Shown: piece after piece, positions 1 to 7,707 of the stretch | How the letters are laid out: each line of letters begins with the position of its first letter | Position numbering within the stretch: position 1 is the first letter of the stretch | From: UBA5486 sp036744795 | GTDB taxonomy: Bacteria; Bacillota; UBA4882; UBA10575 | Length of the DNA: 64,000 nt | Direction: 5' to 3' | NCBI GenBank assembly: GCA_036744795.1 | Contig: DAIOHK010000002.1 | Location: forward strand, 1-64,000 | Position numbers and translations under genes: made by a program | The notes under the pieces: generated by a model | Told to the model about the DNA's origin: nothing | Database searches by the model: none | The model's input: only the letters and a program-made list of their open reading frames with translations

Positions 1-81
1 AATCGCACCTAATCCAAAGTAAATAATGGTCCTACTTCTGATCTCTTGTATGGTTCTTATATTATTTGCTTTTTCCCACAT
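1..81 (-). CDS. Iron-containing alcohol dehydrogenase, N-terminal fragment (runs off the window)
   Basis: Only 27 codons are visible before the window edge. The translation begins MWEKANNIRTIQEI and continues with TIIYFGLGAI. The pattern FGxGA preceded by a short beta strand is the characteristic N-terminus of iron-dependent alcohol dehydrogenases and glycerol or lactaldehyde dehydrogenases. The ATG lies five bases after the stop codon of the FGGY kinase gene, so it is probably the next gene of the same operon. If the family call is right, the enzyme would oxidise or reduce a small alcohol or aldehyde using NAD(P). The call rests on one short motif and on context. Confidence 0.55.
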   Translation of the reverse strand, partial: MWEKANNIRTIQEIRSRTIIYFGLGAI

Positions 82-86
82 CCATA

Positions 87-1535
87 TCACCTACATTTCT
101 TTACTTTGCAAAGCAATTGAAAATCTGTCCTTAAATGGTTATAGACTTCTTTAAAAATCGAATATGTTTCATTATACTTTTCTACGTATTCTTTCCGTGG
201 TTTGAATGTTTTTTCCACAATCACATATTCTTCAATGGAAGACTTAATATCTCTTTTGCCAATGCTGTATTCCCCAAGAATTATATCCCCAAGAATCGCT
301 CCATCATTATACTTTGTCCGGCAAAAAACTTTATTACAAACATCTGCTTTTATTTGCAGCCATCCTTCATTCTTGCTGCCACCACCAGTTGCATATACCC
401 TGCTTATCTCCTCTTTTTCGTCCAGCAGCTCTATGTTTTGTCTAAGGTCAAATGCTAACCCTTCCAATACACTCCGGTACATGGTCCGGATACTATCATC
501 CTTGTTCAAGCCAATAAAACATCCCTTAGCAGTATCATCCCAATAAGGGCTTCTGGCACCCATGATATAGGGAATGAAAATCAGATTAGAGGTGAAAGGC
601 ATGGCCTGCAAAGAATCATTAAATTCCTTCAAGATGTTGGGGTCCATCTTTTTCTCTAAGATTCTAGTAAAAAACCACTCGATGGTCCCTCCGCTATAGG
701 ATAGCGGAAGAATATTAAGACGTTTTCCTTCAATTACATGGTAAGGCGGTTCATAATCCGCATACTCATCCTGCTCAGAACAACTGAAAACACAGGTGGA
801 GGTTCCAGTCATTTCTCCCATCTGTTCTTCATCATAGACGCCACACCCAAGAGCTTCACAGAAAGCATCAATCCCACCGACAACAATCTTAATATCTTTA
901 GCAATTCCTAAATTATCTGCATATTCGCTTACTATCCCATCAATGACAAAAGAAGATTGAACAAGATTAGGCATTTTTCTTGTCTCTAAACCTAAACTTT
1001 GGAGCAAAGCAAAGTCTTGATGCTCTCTATTATAGGTAGCCATAGTTGAAGCAGCTGATTCATCAATTAAAAACTGGTTTGTAAGACAACCAATAATAAA
1101 ATCCTTTGGTTGTAAAAATTTATAGGTTGCATTATATAAGTCTGGCTTATTATTTTTCAGCCATAAGATCTTTGCTTCATTAAATGAGGCATTTATCTTA
1201 AAGCCTAACTTCTCATTGATCAATTCCGCTTCCTTAAAAGCCCTTTTATCCTGCCAGATTATTGCTCTGTCTAATGCCTTTCCCTGTTTATCTACAGCTA
1301 CCAGAGATGGAGAATGACCACTAAAAACAATTGCCTCCGGTTTCTCTTGGGACTTAATCTTCGCTAAAAGACTCTTAATACAATAAATAGTCCCCTTAAT
1401 ATATTCAATAGGGTCTTGTTCAGCGGTATCACCCTGGTAATATGTGTTATAGCTATATTTTGATGAATAATAAGATCCATCTACAATTGTCCCTGCTTTT
1501 ATGTTAGATGTTCCAATATCTACACCAATAATCAT
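87..1535 (-). CDS. FGGY-family carbohydrate kinase (xylulokinase-like)
   Basis: ATP-dependent kinase of the FGGY family, which phosphorylates pentoses, pentuloses, glycerol or related polyols. From the chosen start the protein has 482 residues. It shows the phosphate-1 loop DIGTSNIKAG (6-15), the substrate-region motif WQDKR (94-98), GGIDAFCEALG with the likely catalytic Asp near 223, the adenosine-side GTST (244-247) and the glycine-rich GGG loop (384-386). I start at the ATG at 1535 because AGGGGTGA sits just upstream. The longer frame to 1565 would overlap the permease gene. It follows that permease by four bases, so the two are co-transcribed. Substrate is not determined; xylulokinase and ribulokinase are the nearest familiar types. 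Confidence 0.85.
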   Translation of the reverse strand: MIIGVDIGTSNIKAGTIVDGSYYSSKYSYNTYYQGDTAEQDPIEYIKGTIYCIKSLLAKIKSQEKPEAIVFSGHSPSLVAVDKQGKALDRAIIWQDKRAFKEAELINEKLGFKINASFNEAKILWLKNNKPDLYNATYKFLQPKDFIIGCLTNQFLIDESAASTMATYNREHQDFALLQSLGLETRKMPNLVQSSFVIDGIVSEYADNLGIAKDIKIVVGGIDAFCEALGCGVYDEEQMGEMTGTSTCVFSCSEQDEYADYEPPYHVIEGKRLNILPLSYSGGTIEWFFTRILEKKMDPNILKEFNDSLQAMPFTSNLIFIPYIMGARSPYWDDTAKGCFIGLNKDDSIRTMYRSVLEGLAFDLRQNIELLDEKEEISRVYATGGGSKNEGWLQIKADVCNKVFCRTKYNDGAILGDIILGEYSIGKRDIKSSIEEYVIVEKTFKPRKEYVEKYNETYSIFKEVYNHLRTDFQLLCKVKKCR

Positions 1536-1539
1536 CAGC

Positions 1540-2781
1540 TCACCCCTTAATTTCTCTTCTAGCAAGTTTAAAGGGGGCTAACTTATCTAAGAGATAACAC
1601 ATGGAAAAGCTAGCTATGAATGAGACAATTAAACTATTATTTGACAGGCAACTGATTAGTATCCCAAAGAACCATGATATAAAGGGTTGAAAATTAAATA
1701 AATACGTTTCTCGTTCTTCCTCCGACCTATTAATAGATGAAACATAGAAAAAGTGAATAAAAATAGCTAGCAGCGGTACAAAGATTGCGCCAATACCATT
1801 TAAAATAGTAAGAATCCTATTATTAATGCCAAAGTAGGCAAAGACGACTGCAACCGCTCCCCCAATGATAATAAAGATTTTTTTGTATTTTTCTTTACCG
1901 GCAATGAAATTAATTGCAATACTGTAAGCGTATAAACTCCGATCATTGAAAGTCCATGTACAAAGAAACATAATAATTACCGCAACAAAAACAGGCATCC
2001 CGGCGATCCTTAAAATCTTAATTAGATCAAAATTATTACCACCACAGGAAGCAAATATGCCTCCGGCAATCATTACTAAAGAATAAATAATACCCCAGCA
2101 TAATCCGGTAGAAAGAGCAAGATCTTTTTTGTTTTTAACAAACCTTGTGTAGTCAGAATAAAAAGGCAAAAAATTTATCCAGGTTAACAGGACATAGCTC
2201 ACACTTTGGTAAAGGTTAATTTTTTCAATTGGGCAAATATCCGCGACTTTTACCCCATTGGCAAATAGCCTTATACACGCCGCGATGATCATAAGAAGAA
2301 CAATGGGAACTTGAATATAACTACTGATCTCCATCCCTTTTATATCTTTGATCGAACTTAAGACCGAGACACTGATGATCAAGATAACAAGATATAGATA
2401 ATTTAATGATGGGTACAATCCCAACAATGAGTTTGCTACCATCTCAGTCATCCAAGCCATCCATATTAAACCAATGGGAAGCATGATGAGCATTATGATC
2501 TTGCATCCAAAACTTCCAAAGATTCTACTATACAAAGTGGCTGTCGGGAGTCTTCTTTTCATCCCTACATAGCCGGAGACAAAAAAAAGACCAAACAAGA
2601 TAAAATCCGCTATAATTATGGATAAGATAAAAGTCTTAAAATCTGTTAACAAACGAAGGTTGAAACCAAACATCAGGCTAGTGATCTGAATTAGCAAAGT
2701 TGAAACAAAAACAGTAAAAGATGGCCATTTTTTTAAATTCTCTTCAGGTATTTCAGAAAAGATTGAATTATCGATGCTCAT
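1540..2781 (-). CDS. NCS1-type permease (cytosine/purine/allantoin permease-like)
   Basis: A 413-residue polytopic membrane protein with about twelve hydrophobic segments and a short polar N-terminus. The region TWTFNDRSLYAYSIAI near residue 275 matches the conserved W-T-x-N-D/N-x-x-L-Y segment of nucleobase:cation symporter-1 proteins, and YVGMKRRLP near 70 fits the inter-helix loop of that family. NCS1 proteins move nucleobases, allantoin or hydantoins with H+ or Na+. In this operon, next to a glycohydrolase-family protein, it could take up or export a nucleobase-like aglycone; that is inference. It ends four bases before the FGGY kinase and starts nine bases after the phosphodiesterase gene. 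Confidence 0.7.
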   Translation of the reverse strand: MSIDNSIFSEIPEENLKKWPSFTVFVSTLLIQITSLMFGFNLRLLTDFKTFILSIIIADFILFGLFFVSGYVGMKRRLPTATLYSRIFGSFGCKIIMLIMLPIGLIWMAWMTEMVANSLLGLYPSLNYLYLVILIISVSVLSSIKDIKGMEISSYIQVPIVLLMIIAACIRLFANGVKVADICPIEKINLYQSVSYVLLTWINFLPFYSDYTRFVKNKKDLALSTGLCWGIIYSLVMIAGGIFASCGGNNFDLIKILRIAGMPVFVAVIIMFLCTWTFNDRSLYAYSIAINFIAGKEKYKKIFIIIGGAVAVVFAYFGINNRILTILNGIGAIFVPLLAIFIHFFYVSSINRSEEERETYLFNFQPFISWFFGILISCLSNNSLIVSFIASFSMCYLLDKLAPFKLARREIKG

Positions 2782-2790
2782 TTCATCCCC

Positions 2791-4101
2791 TTATCTCCTA
2801 AAATAATTAATTTCCCTTGCTTCTACTAACTCAGGTATTCTCCCATCAGATTCGTTTCCTTTAAAACCCATTAATTCACTTACAATCGAAACTAGATCAA
2901 CAATATTGGCCTCTTTCATCTGTTGATTTTGGGGAATTCCTTTTCCAAAACAAATTATTGGAATATTAAGATCTGTATCTTCCGTTGACCCGTGCATGCC
3001 TTTATATTTCCCTAGCAATGCTTCAGGGATAAACAAATAACCCGGTTTCGAATCTAGAATCAGATCTGGGCATCTTTCGCAATCTACTTTTAGTTCTTTC
3101 GCCATTATTGAACCTTTGGCGATGATTTTTTCTATTCCGTCCTGTTTTTCCAGAAAAGAAATAACTTCAGCTTCATTATCTCCATTAAGCCATATATAGG
3201 CATTCCGTCCATCTACTACCCCTGCCGCCTTATTAAAATTGTTGGTTAGGAGTACATTTAAAGGTATTGCTTTTGATACAGATGACATACCATGATCCGC
3301 TATGATCATAACTGAGGTGTTTTTAAACAGCTCAGACTTTTTCATATAAGAGAATAGCTCTCCAATCTCCTTATCAATAAGTTTTACAACCTTCTCAACT
3401 TCTTTAGAGTTTGGTCCGAATCTATGACCAAAGTAATCTGCCGCATGAATATTGACCAGGGTTAAATCAGGACTTTCCTTTGATAAGACGGTTTGTAAAG
3501 CCTCAAACACCCAGGTTGTTGTCTTCATATTGTAGCTAAAATATTCTTTGTTATTGTCGGAATCTTTTGATTTAGGAGCTTTTTTTATGTAATCAGGATG
3601 TTCAATCATGGTTGCTTGAAGATCACAACCATTCTTAAATAGTGTTAACATATTTTTCTTACCAGACACAATCGCTGTTTTTCTACTGTATTCTTTAGCA
3701 ATTTCAAACAGCGTCTTTTTCTCTATCCTCTCGGCATAGATGTTTTTTTGACTTATATAGTCGTTCTGCTCACAATAAACATTCCCGATGATCCCATGGC
3801 TGTCAGGATAAAAACCTGTCATGAGTGAGACATGGGCATTACATGTATGAGAAGGATAGATCGTTTTCGAGTCCAGGTTATATGTTGAATATTTTAAGAG
3901 ATTATATAAATTTGAATCTTGATCAAGATAATTAAGGTATCTCGAAGCAAATCCATCAAGAACAATGATTACAACTTTATCACTGCTTCCAAAATCATTC
4001 AAACCATTATTATCAAGCATTATGGTTTCTTTACTTCCACATGCTGAAAAAACACAACCCAATAATAATAATAGACTAATGTATATAAAGAATTTTTTCA
4101 T
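2791..4101 (-). CDS. Phosphodiesterase/nucleotide-pyrophosphatase-type alkaline phosphatase superfamily lipoprotein
   Basis: A 436-residue exported protein. It begins MKKFFIYISLLLLLGCVFSAC, a lipoprotein signal with Cys21 (or Cys16) as the lipidation site. The catalytic domain has the two-metal pattern of type I phosphodiesterases: VVIIVLDG with metal Asp49, SKTIYPSHT with probable nucleophile Thr80, NIHAADYFGHRFG, ADHGMS and a late HGSTEDTD. Family members hydrolyse phosphodiester, pyrophosphate or phosphonate bonds outside the cytoplasmic membrane. I chose the ATG at 4101 because GAGGGGGTG lies eight bases upstream; the frame opens nine codons earlier without such a site. Placed in the nucleoside-like operon, it could trim an extracellular nucleotide or ribosyl phosphate before import, which is inference. 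Confidence 0.8.
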   Translation of the reverse strand: MKKFFIYISLLLLLGCVFSACGSKETIMLDNNGLNDFGSSDKVVIIVLDGFASRYLNYLDQDSNLYNLLKYSTYNLDSKTIYPSHTCNAHVSLMTGFYPDSHGIIGNVYCEQNDYISQKNIYAERIEKKTLFEIAKEYSRKTAIVSGKKNMLTLFKNGCDLQATMIEHPDYIKKAPKSKDSDNNKEYFSYNMKTTTWVFEALQTVLSKESPDLTLVNIHAADYFGHRFGPNSKEVEKVVKLIDKEIGELFSYMKKSELFKNTSVMIIADHGMSSVSKAIPLNVLLTNNFNKAAGVVDGRNAYIWLNGDNEAEVISFLEKQDGIEKIIAKGSIMAKELKVDCERCPDLILDSKPGYLFIPEALLGKYKGMHGSTEDTDLNIPIICFGKGIPQNQQMKEANIVDLVSIVSELMGFKGNESDGRIPELVEAREINYFRR

Positions 4102-4156
4102 TACATACACCCCCTCAAAACTTGTCACTGATTAGTCTCATATTTCACGTCTCATC

Positions 4157-4197
4157 TATACCAAGGAAAACGCTTTCGCTGTTTTCCTCAGGGTATA
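4157..4197. repeat. Long interrupted inverted repeat (hairpin)
   Basis: TATACC and AGGAAAAC on the left pair with GTTTTCCT and GGTATA on the right, giving 14 perfect base pairs interrupted by a small asymmetric bulge, with an apex near CGCTTTCGCT. It lies about 55 bases upstream of the phosphodiesterase start, in its probable 5' leader. No U-run follows on the minus strand, so it is not an ordinary terminator. It could be a processing or regulatory RNA structure. Confidence 0.55.
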
Positions 4198-4311
4198 AAG
4201 TATGCGAAAAGTAAGATTACTCGTCGCTCTTGTTGCATGACAACCTTTGTAAGCTACGAACAAAAACGTTATTTTTTAACAATTCCATTGCCTGTAAACC
4301 AAATTTCTAAG

Positions 4312-4343
4312 GCCCCTGGTTTTGCGAAAACAAAACCAGGGGC
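4312..4343 (-). terminator. Perfect 13-bp stem-loop after the small lipoprotein gene
   Basis: GCCCCTGGTTTTG (4312-4324) pairs exactly with CAAAACCAGGGGC (4331-4343) around a six-base loop. It lies 63 bases downstream of the small lipoprotein stop codon. On the minus strand it is followed by only a weak T-rich stretch, so termination may be partial. It may allow differential expression of the genes on either side. Confidence 0.5.
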
Positions 4344-4406
4344 TTCGGTACACCGGACAAACCAAACAATACCATAATCAAGAACAATATATGCCTTAGA
4401 ATTTCT

Positions 4407-4883
4407 TTATTTTACGAATTCTACTGTTACCACAAACCAACTCCACTGGGATGGTTTATATAACTCTTTTACTTCCGGATATTGATTATATGGGTAGATT
4501 AGCTTAACAGGGCCGCCTTCTCCTGACGGAATTTTTTCTCCATTTTGTGTCTTAGCGAGCATGATTGGATATTTTTTGGCATCTTCTGCTTTAATTTCAA
4601 CGGTCATTTTATCCTTGGCAATGACTTTAATTTTAGAGCAATTAGAAGCTTTAGCTTTAGCCATTAAATCGCTAAGTTTTACTCCACCGAACATACATGT
4701 CTTTTTCAAATTTGCTTCAGTTACTTCTTGTTCGAATTTCATGGAATCAAAATCTTTCTCCGTAAGTTCAATCTTGGTACTTCCATTTACCAAAGTAACT
4801 AAAGTTTCTTTCTTAGCACCACACCCCATAAGAGACAATACTGTTAATACCATGATGACTAGTAAGCAGACCTTTTTTTTCAT
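4407..4883 (-). CDS. Small lipoprotein with a SUOX-like (molybdopterin-oxidoreductase) fold, no cofactor Cys
   Basis: A 158-residue lipoprotein with signal MKKKVCLLVIMV and lipobox LMGC (Cys21). The mature part resembles a minimal sulfite-oxidase/YedY-type domain: a GGVKLSDLM element like the family's GVPLxDLL, then GGPVKLIYP and a closing W-x-W-F-V-V-T-V-E-F strand. The catalytic cysteine region of true molybdopterin enzymes is absent, so a redox role is unlikely; it may bind a ligand or partner. The gene begins 18 bases after the glycohydrolase gene and is probably co-transcribed with it. GGGAGG lies upstream of the start. The fold call comes from motif resemblance only. Confidence 0.6.
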   Translation of the reverse strand: MKKKVCLLVIMVLTVLSLMGCGAKKETLVTLVNGSTKIELTEKDFDSMKFEQEVTEANLKKTCMFGGVKLSDLMAKAKASNCSKIKVIAKDKMTVEIKAEDAKKYPIMLAKTQNGEKIPSGEGGPVKLIYPYNQYPEVKELYKPSQWSWFVVTVEFVK

Positions 4884-4901
4884 TTTTCATAATCCTCCCT
4901 T

Positions 4902-5921
4902 TTAATTTTGGCATATATTGTTCTGTACCAGAATAAACTCAGTTAATTGTGTTGCGATCGCTTTAAAATCTATATTATTGATGCTTGTAATTTCATCAAT
5001 TATCGAAGAATCTAATTTATCAAACCCATAATAAGCACCGGCTAATGCCCCAACTAATGCACCGATTGTATCGGTATCTCCTCCAATATTAGCACTAGCC
5101 TCTATAGCCTTCATAACATTCCCTTTTGATTTATAGAATAAAGCTATAACAACCGGTACCACTTCATATGTTTGCAACCCAGCGCCTATATAGTCATAAA
5201 GAATACCGGCGCATTTAGAAAGATCATCCACCTTATCTACAAGGTCAATAGCAAGCTCTATTCTTTTATGTAATGATGGTCCTATTAAAATGTTTCCTCG
5301 CTTTTCGCCCTCTTTTGCTCCATATAGCGCCGCTTCCAAAACTTCATCTTCAGTACTATCCTCTTCCAACGCGATCGCGATCGCTGCAGCTATCGACGTT
5401 GCACCGGCAATTGCCAGATTTGTATTATGAGTGGGTATGCTCATTATTTCCGCATCATCAATGGCTTTTTGTATATTACCAATATTGATTAATCCCAGCG
5501 GAGTTACCCTCATCGCAGCACCGATCGTGGCACCATATTCTCCTGCCTCTTCAGGTGGAACACCTTTTAAAAGAGCCTTAATCGCCTTTGCTGAACTAGG
5601 ACCTAAATAGCTTTTATTAAATACATCTTTTTGCTTGGCCCAGTTAACAATGGCTTCTACAGCTATCTCTAGTTCAAATTTTTTGTTTTTGATAATCTCT
5701 TCAATAATCTGGAGTGTAATTTCCGTATCATCAGTAATCATGCCATATTCTAAATCTTTATGTATATGATTATTGGGCACAACCAGTTTGTCAACATAAC
5801 CGTATTGTTCTTGTATCTCTTCTGGCGTCATAAACTCTGTCGGCATTCCCATACAATCTCCGATTGCTAAACCACAAATAGACCCGTAAATTCTGTTATA
5901 CAAAACATCTCTATCTATCAT
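4902..5921 (-). CDS. ADP-ribosylglycohydrolase-family protein (DraG/YegU-like)
   Basis: A 339-residue cytosolic protein of the all-helical, di-magnesium ADP-ribosylglycohydrolase family. Visible signatures are GLAIGDCMGMPTEF (17-30), the metal-binding TDD in GMITDDTEIT (63-65), SIPTHN (161-166) and NIGGDTDTIGAL, with metal ligands Asp282 and Asp284. Members cleave N- or O-glycosidic bonds to ribose. Some act on ADP-ribosylated protein, while the E. coli YegU group sits with a PfkB kinase and a transporter and is thought to act on small ribosides. Here it lies between a PfkB kinase (11 bases away) and a small lipoprotein, downstream of ECF transporter genes. I therefore favour a small imported glycoside as substrate. 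Confidence 0.85.
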   Translation of the reverse strand: MIDRDVLYNRIYGSICGLAIGDCMGMPTEFMTPEEIQEQYGYVDKLVVPNNHIHKDLEYGMITDDTEITLQIIEEIIKNKKFELEIAVEAIVNWAKQKDVFNKSYLGPSSAKAIKALLKGVPPEEAGEYGATIGAAMRVTPLGLINIGNIQKAIDDAEIMSIPTHNTNLAIAGATSIAAAIAIALEEDSTEDEVLEAALYGAKEGEKRGNILIGPSLHKRIELAIDLVDKVDDLSKCAGILYDYIGAGLQTYEVVPVVIALFYKSKGNVMKAIEASANIGGDTDTIGALVGALAGAYYGFDKLDSSIIDEITSINNIDFKAIATQLTEFILVQNNICQN

Positions 5922-5932
5922 TGTACATGTTC

Positions 5933-6835
5933 CTATCCTATAAAATTAATTACTTCACTTAATCTCGGCATTGCTGTTCTTGCTCCCATTTTCATTACTG
6001 TAAAAGCAGCACAGGCATTACCTAGCTTCAGACATTCTTCTATCTTACGACCCGCATAAATACCCATGATAAAACCTGAAGTAAAAGAATCTCCAGCTCC
6101 GGTGCTATCTAACGCCTTAACATCAAATGCTTTTACAAAAAAACTGCTATCTTTGGAATAATAACCAGAACCCAAAACGCCCTCAGTAACAACTAAATTG
6201 CACGCACCGTAATTTAACAGTTTTTGAATCGCATCATCTTTATTATTACAACCAGATAGGAGCTTTAGTTCCGGAAGGTTTAATAAAAGATAATTGCAAT
6301 TTTTTACAAGGTAGCCGATTTGCTCTAAGCCTAATTCACAAAATATCCCTCCGGGACTATAAAAAATGGGGGTTTTGAACTCTTTCGCTTTATTAATTAC
6401 TTTTAATCCTATATTACTGAGAACTTCTCCGATATATAGTCCTGAGAAGTCAGAGAAATCCACCTTATCAATCTCTGCTTCCTGATCATATAATGCCGTA
6501 CCACCTAGAGAATATATGACCCGTTCTCCACTATTGTTTACTGCAATAAAGGTTTGTGCTGATGTTGAATCTTTTTCAATATATAAATATAAGGTATCAA
6601 CACCTTCTTTAATAAAATCTTCTTTTATTGAAGAACCTTCAGTATCAGTGCCAATCTTACCTAAAAAAGATGTCTCAAGACCAAGTCTTTTCAAGCCTAC
6701 GGCAATATTAGCTGTTGACCCGCCCGGATATTTATTAATAGATAAGGGAAACACTATTTCATCAGCATTAGGGAATCTATCAACTTTAACAATTGTATCT
6801 AAGGCCGCTGCTCCTAAAACTGCAATTTTTGCCAC
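5933..6835 (-). CDS. PfkB-family sugar/nucleoside kinase (YegV/ribokinase-like)
   Basis: About 300 residues, cytosolic. It has the PfkB N-terminal substrate motif GGSTANIAVGLKRLG (near 38-52), the lid-proximal GKIGTDTEG, and the C-terminal signature ALDSTGAGDSFTSG, whose GAGD (near 246-249) carries the catalytic Asp and anion hole. The family phosphorylates ribose, nucleosides, fructose derivatives or related sugars with ATP. The frame opens with GTG at 6844, but GGGGTG precedes the GTG at 6835 by six bases, so I use the latter; TTG at 6841 is also possible. It sits between EcfT and the glycohydrolase gene. A role in phosphorylating the released or intact imported sugar follows from context. 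Confidence 0.82.
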   Translation of the reverse strand: MAKIAVLGAAALDTIVKVDRFPNADEIVFPLSINKYPGGSTANIAVGLKRLGLETSFLGKIGTDTEGSSIKEDFIKEGVDTLYLYIEKDSTSAQTFIAVNNSGERVIYSLGGTALYDQEAEIDKVDFSDFSGLYIGEVLSNIGLKVINKAKEFKTPIFYSPGGIFCELGLEQIGYLVKNCNYLLLNLPELKLLSGCNNKDDAIQKLLNYGACNLVVTEGVLGSGYYSKDSSFFVKAFDVKALDSTGAGDSFTSGFIMGIYAGRKIEECLKLGNACAAFTVMKMGARTAMPRLSEVINFIG

Positions 6836-6852
6836 TCTCAACACCCCGTTTT

Positions 6853-7665
6853 TTATAATATTCCATATCCAAGAGTGTACGTATAAATTAGAAGGACTAG
6901 TGAAACTAAGAGTAATATATATATAATTTTATCTGTCAAACTAAACTTTAAGGGCTTAATGAACTTATTATTTGTCTTTGTACCAAAAGCTCTCGATTCC
7001 ATTGCTAAAGCAATTTGATCTCCAGTCTCCAGCGAATTACTTAGAAGTGGAGTAACAATCGGCACCAATTTTTTAACTCTTTCCATGAGCTTTCCTTTTT
7101 CCAGTTCCATTCCTCTCGTCTTTTGAGCATCAAGAAGATGCGTTATTTGTTTTTTTATAACTGGTATAAACTTCCATGCCGTAGAAAATATAAAGATAAA
7201 CTGTTTAGAAGCAAATGGTATTCTTGAGATGAGTTGTATTATATCCGAAGGTGAGACCGTATAACCTAAGATCGCTACTGCAACAACAACCATATATATT
7301 TTCAAGCTAGCTGCAAAACCATATAATAATCCTCCCAGCTTGAAAGGGACTCTCCCGTTAGACAACAGATAAAATAAGGTGTAATCTTTATATGATGCAT
7401 TCAATAATGATGTATCTAAAGTAAATCCTTGAATAATCATAATAAAAACTACCGGAATAATAATAACTTTAAAAAACCATTTTATTTGCTGCCAAGGAAA
7501 TTTAGCAAGTTTCCCCAAAAGTATTAGGGCAAAAAAGACTGCTATACAGTATAACGGATGAGTCCATAAGATCGAAGCTATTATGACTATTAAAGTACCT
7601 AATAGTATTACCTTAGGGTTTGTTTTGTGTAAAGGTGTATCACATTTTCTATAGTCTACTAACAT
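6853..7665 (-). CDS. ECF transporter transmembrane component EcfT
   Basis: A 270-residue membrane protein with four to six hydrophobic segments. It has the two coupling-helix motifs that define EcfT: a first Ala-x-x-x-Arg-Gly segment (DAQKTRGME, near 185) and a second in ALAMESRAFG (near 226). The polar amphipathic region between them (KGKLMERVKKLVP) contacts the ATPases. EcfT links the ATPase pair to an exchangeable substrate-binding S component. The start is supported by AGGAGGAGAA eight bases upstream. It follows the fused ATPase gene by about 40 bases and precedes the PfkB kinase, so this transporter looks dedicated to the local pathway rather than shared across the cell. Confidence 0.85.
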   Translation of the reverse strand: MLVDYRKCDTPLHKTNPKVILLGTLIVIIASILWTHPLYCIAVFFALILLGKLAKFPWQQIKWFFKVIIIPVVFIMIIQGFTLDTSLLNASYKDYTLFYLLSNGRVPFKLGGLLYGFAASLKIYMVVVAVAILGYTVSPSDIIQLISRIPFASKQFIFIFSTAWKFIPVIKKQITHLLDAQKTRGMELEKGKLMERVKKLVPIVTPLLSNSLETGDQIALAMESRAFGTKTNNKFIKPLKFSLTDKIIYILLLVSLVLLIYTYTLGYGIL

Positions 7666-7707
7666 TTCTTCTCCTCCTATGAGCGATCTGACTAATAAGG
7701 AAATTTT

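Larger units (their letters stand above)
4102..4406. other. Intergenic region with two hairpins between the small lipoprotein and phosphodiesterase genes
   Basis: A 305-base gap inside an otherwise tightly packed minus-strand gene series. It holds two strong inverted repeats (4157-4197 and 4312-4343, listed separately). Around 4215-4240 there is a short CTCGT-rich piece resembling the dispersed intergenic repeat seen at 15184 and 39180. I see no gene here. It may separate the operon into two transcription units or attenuate the distal genes. Confidence 0.6.

Noticed and set aside
135..546. Two overlapping open frames on the plus strand
   Set aside because: They lie antisense to the FGGY kinase, whose family motifs are intact across the region; no ribosome site or protein motif is seen.
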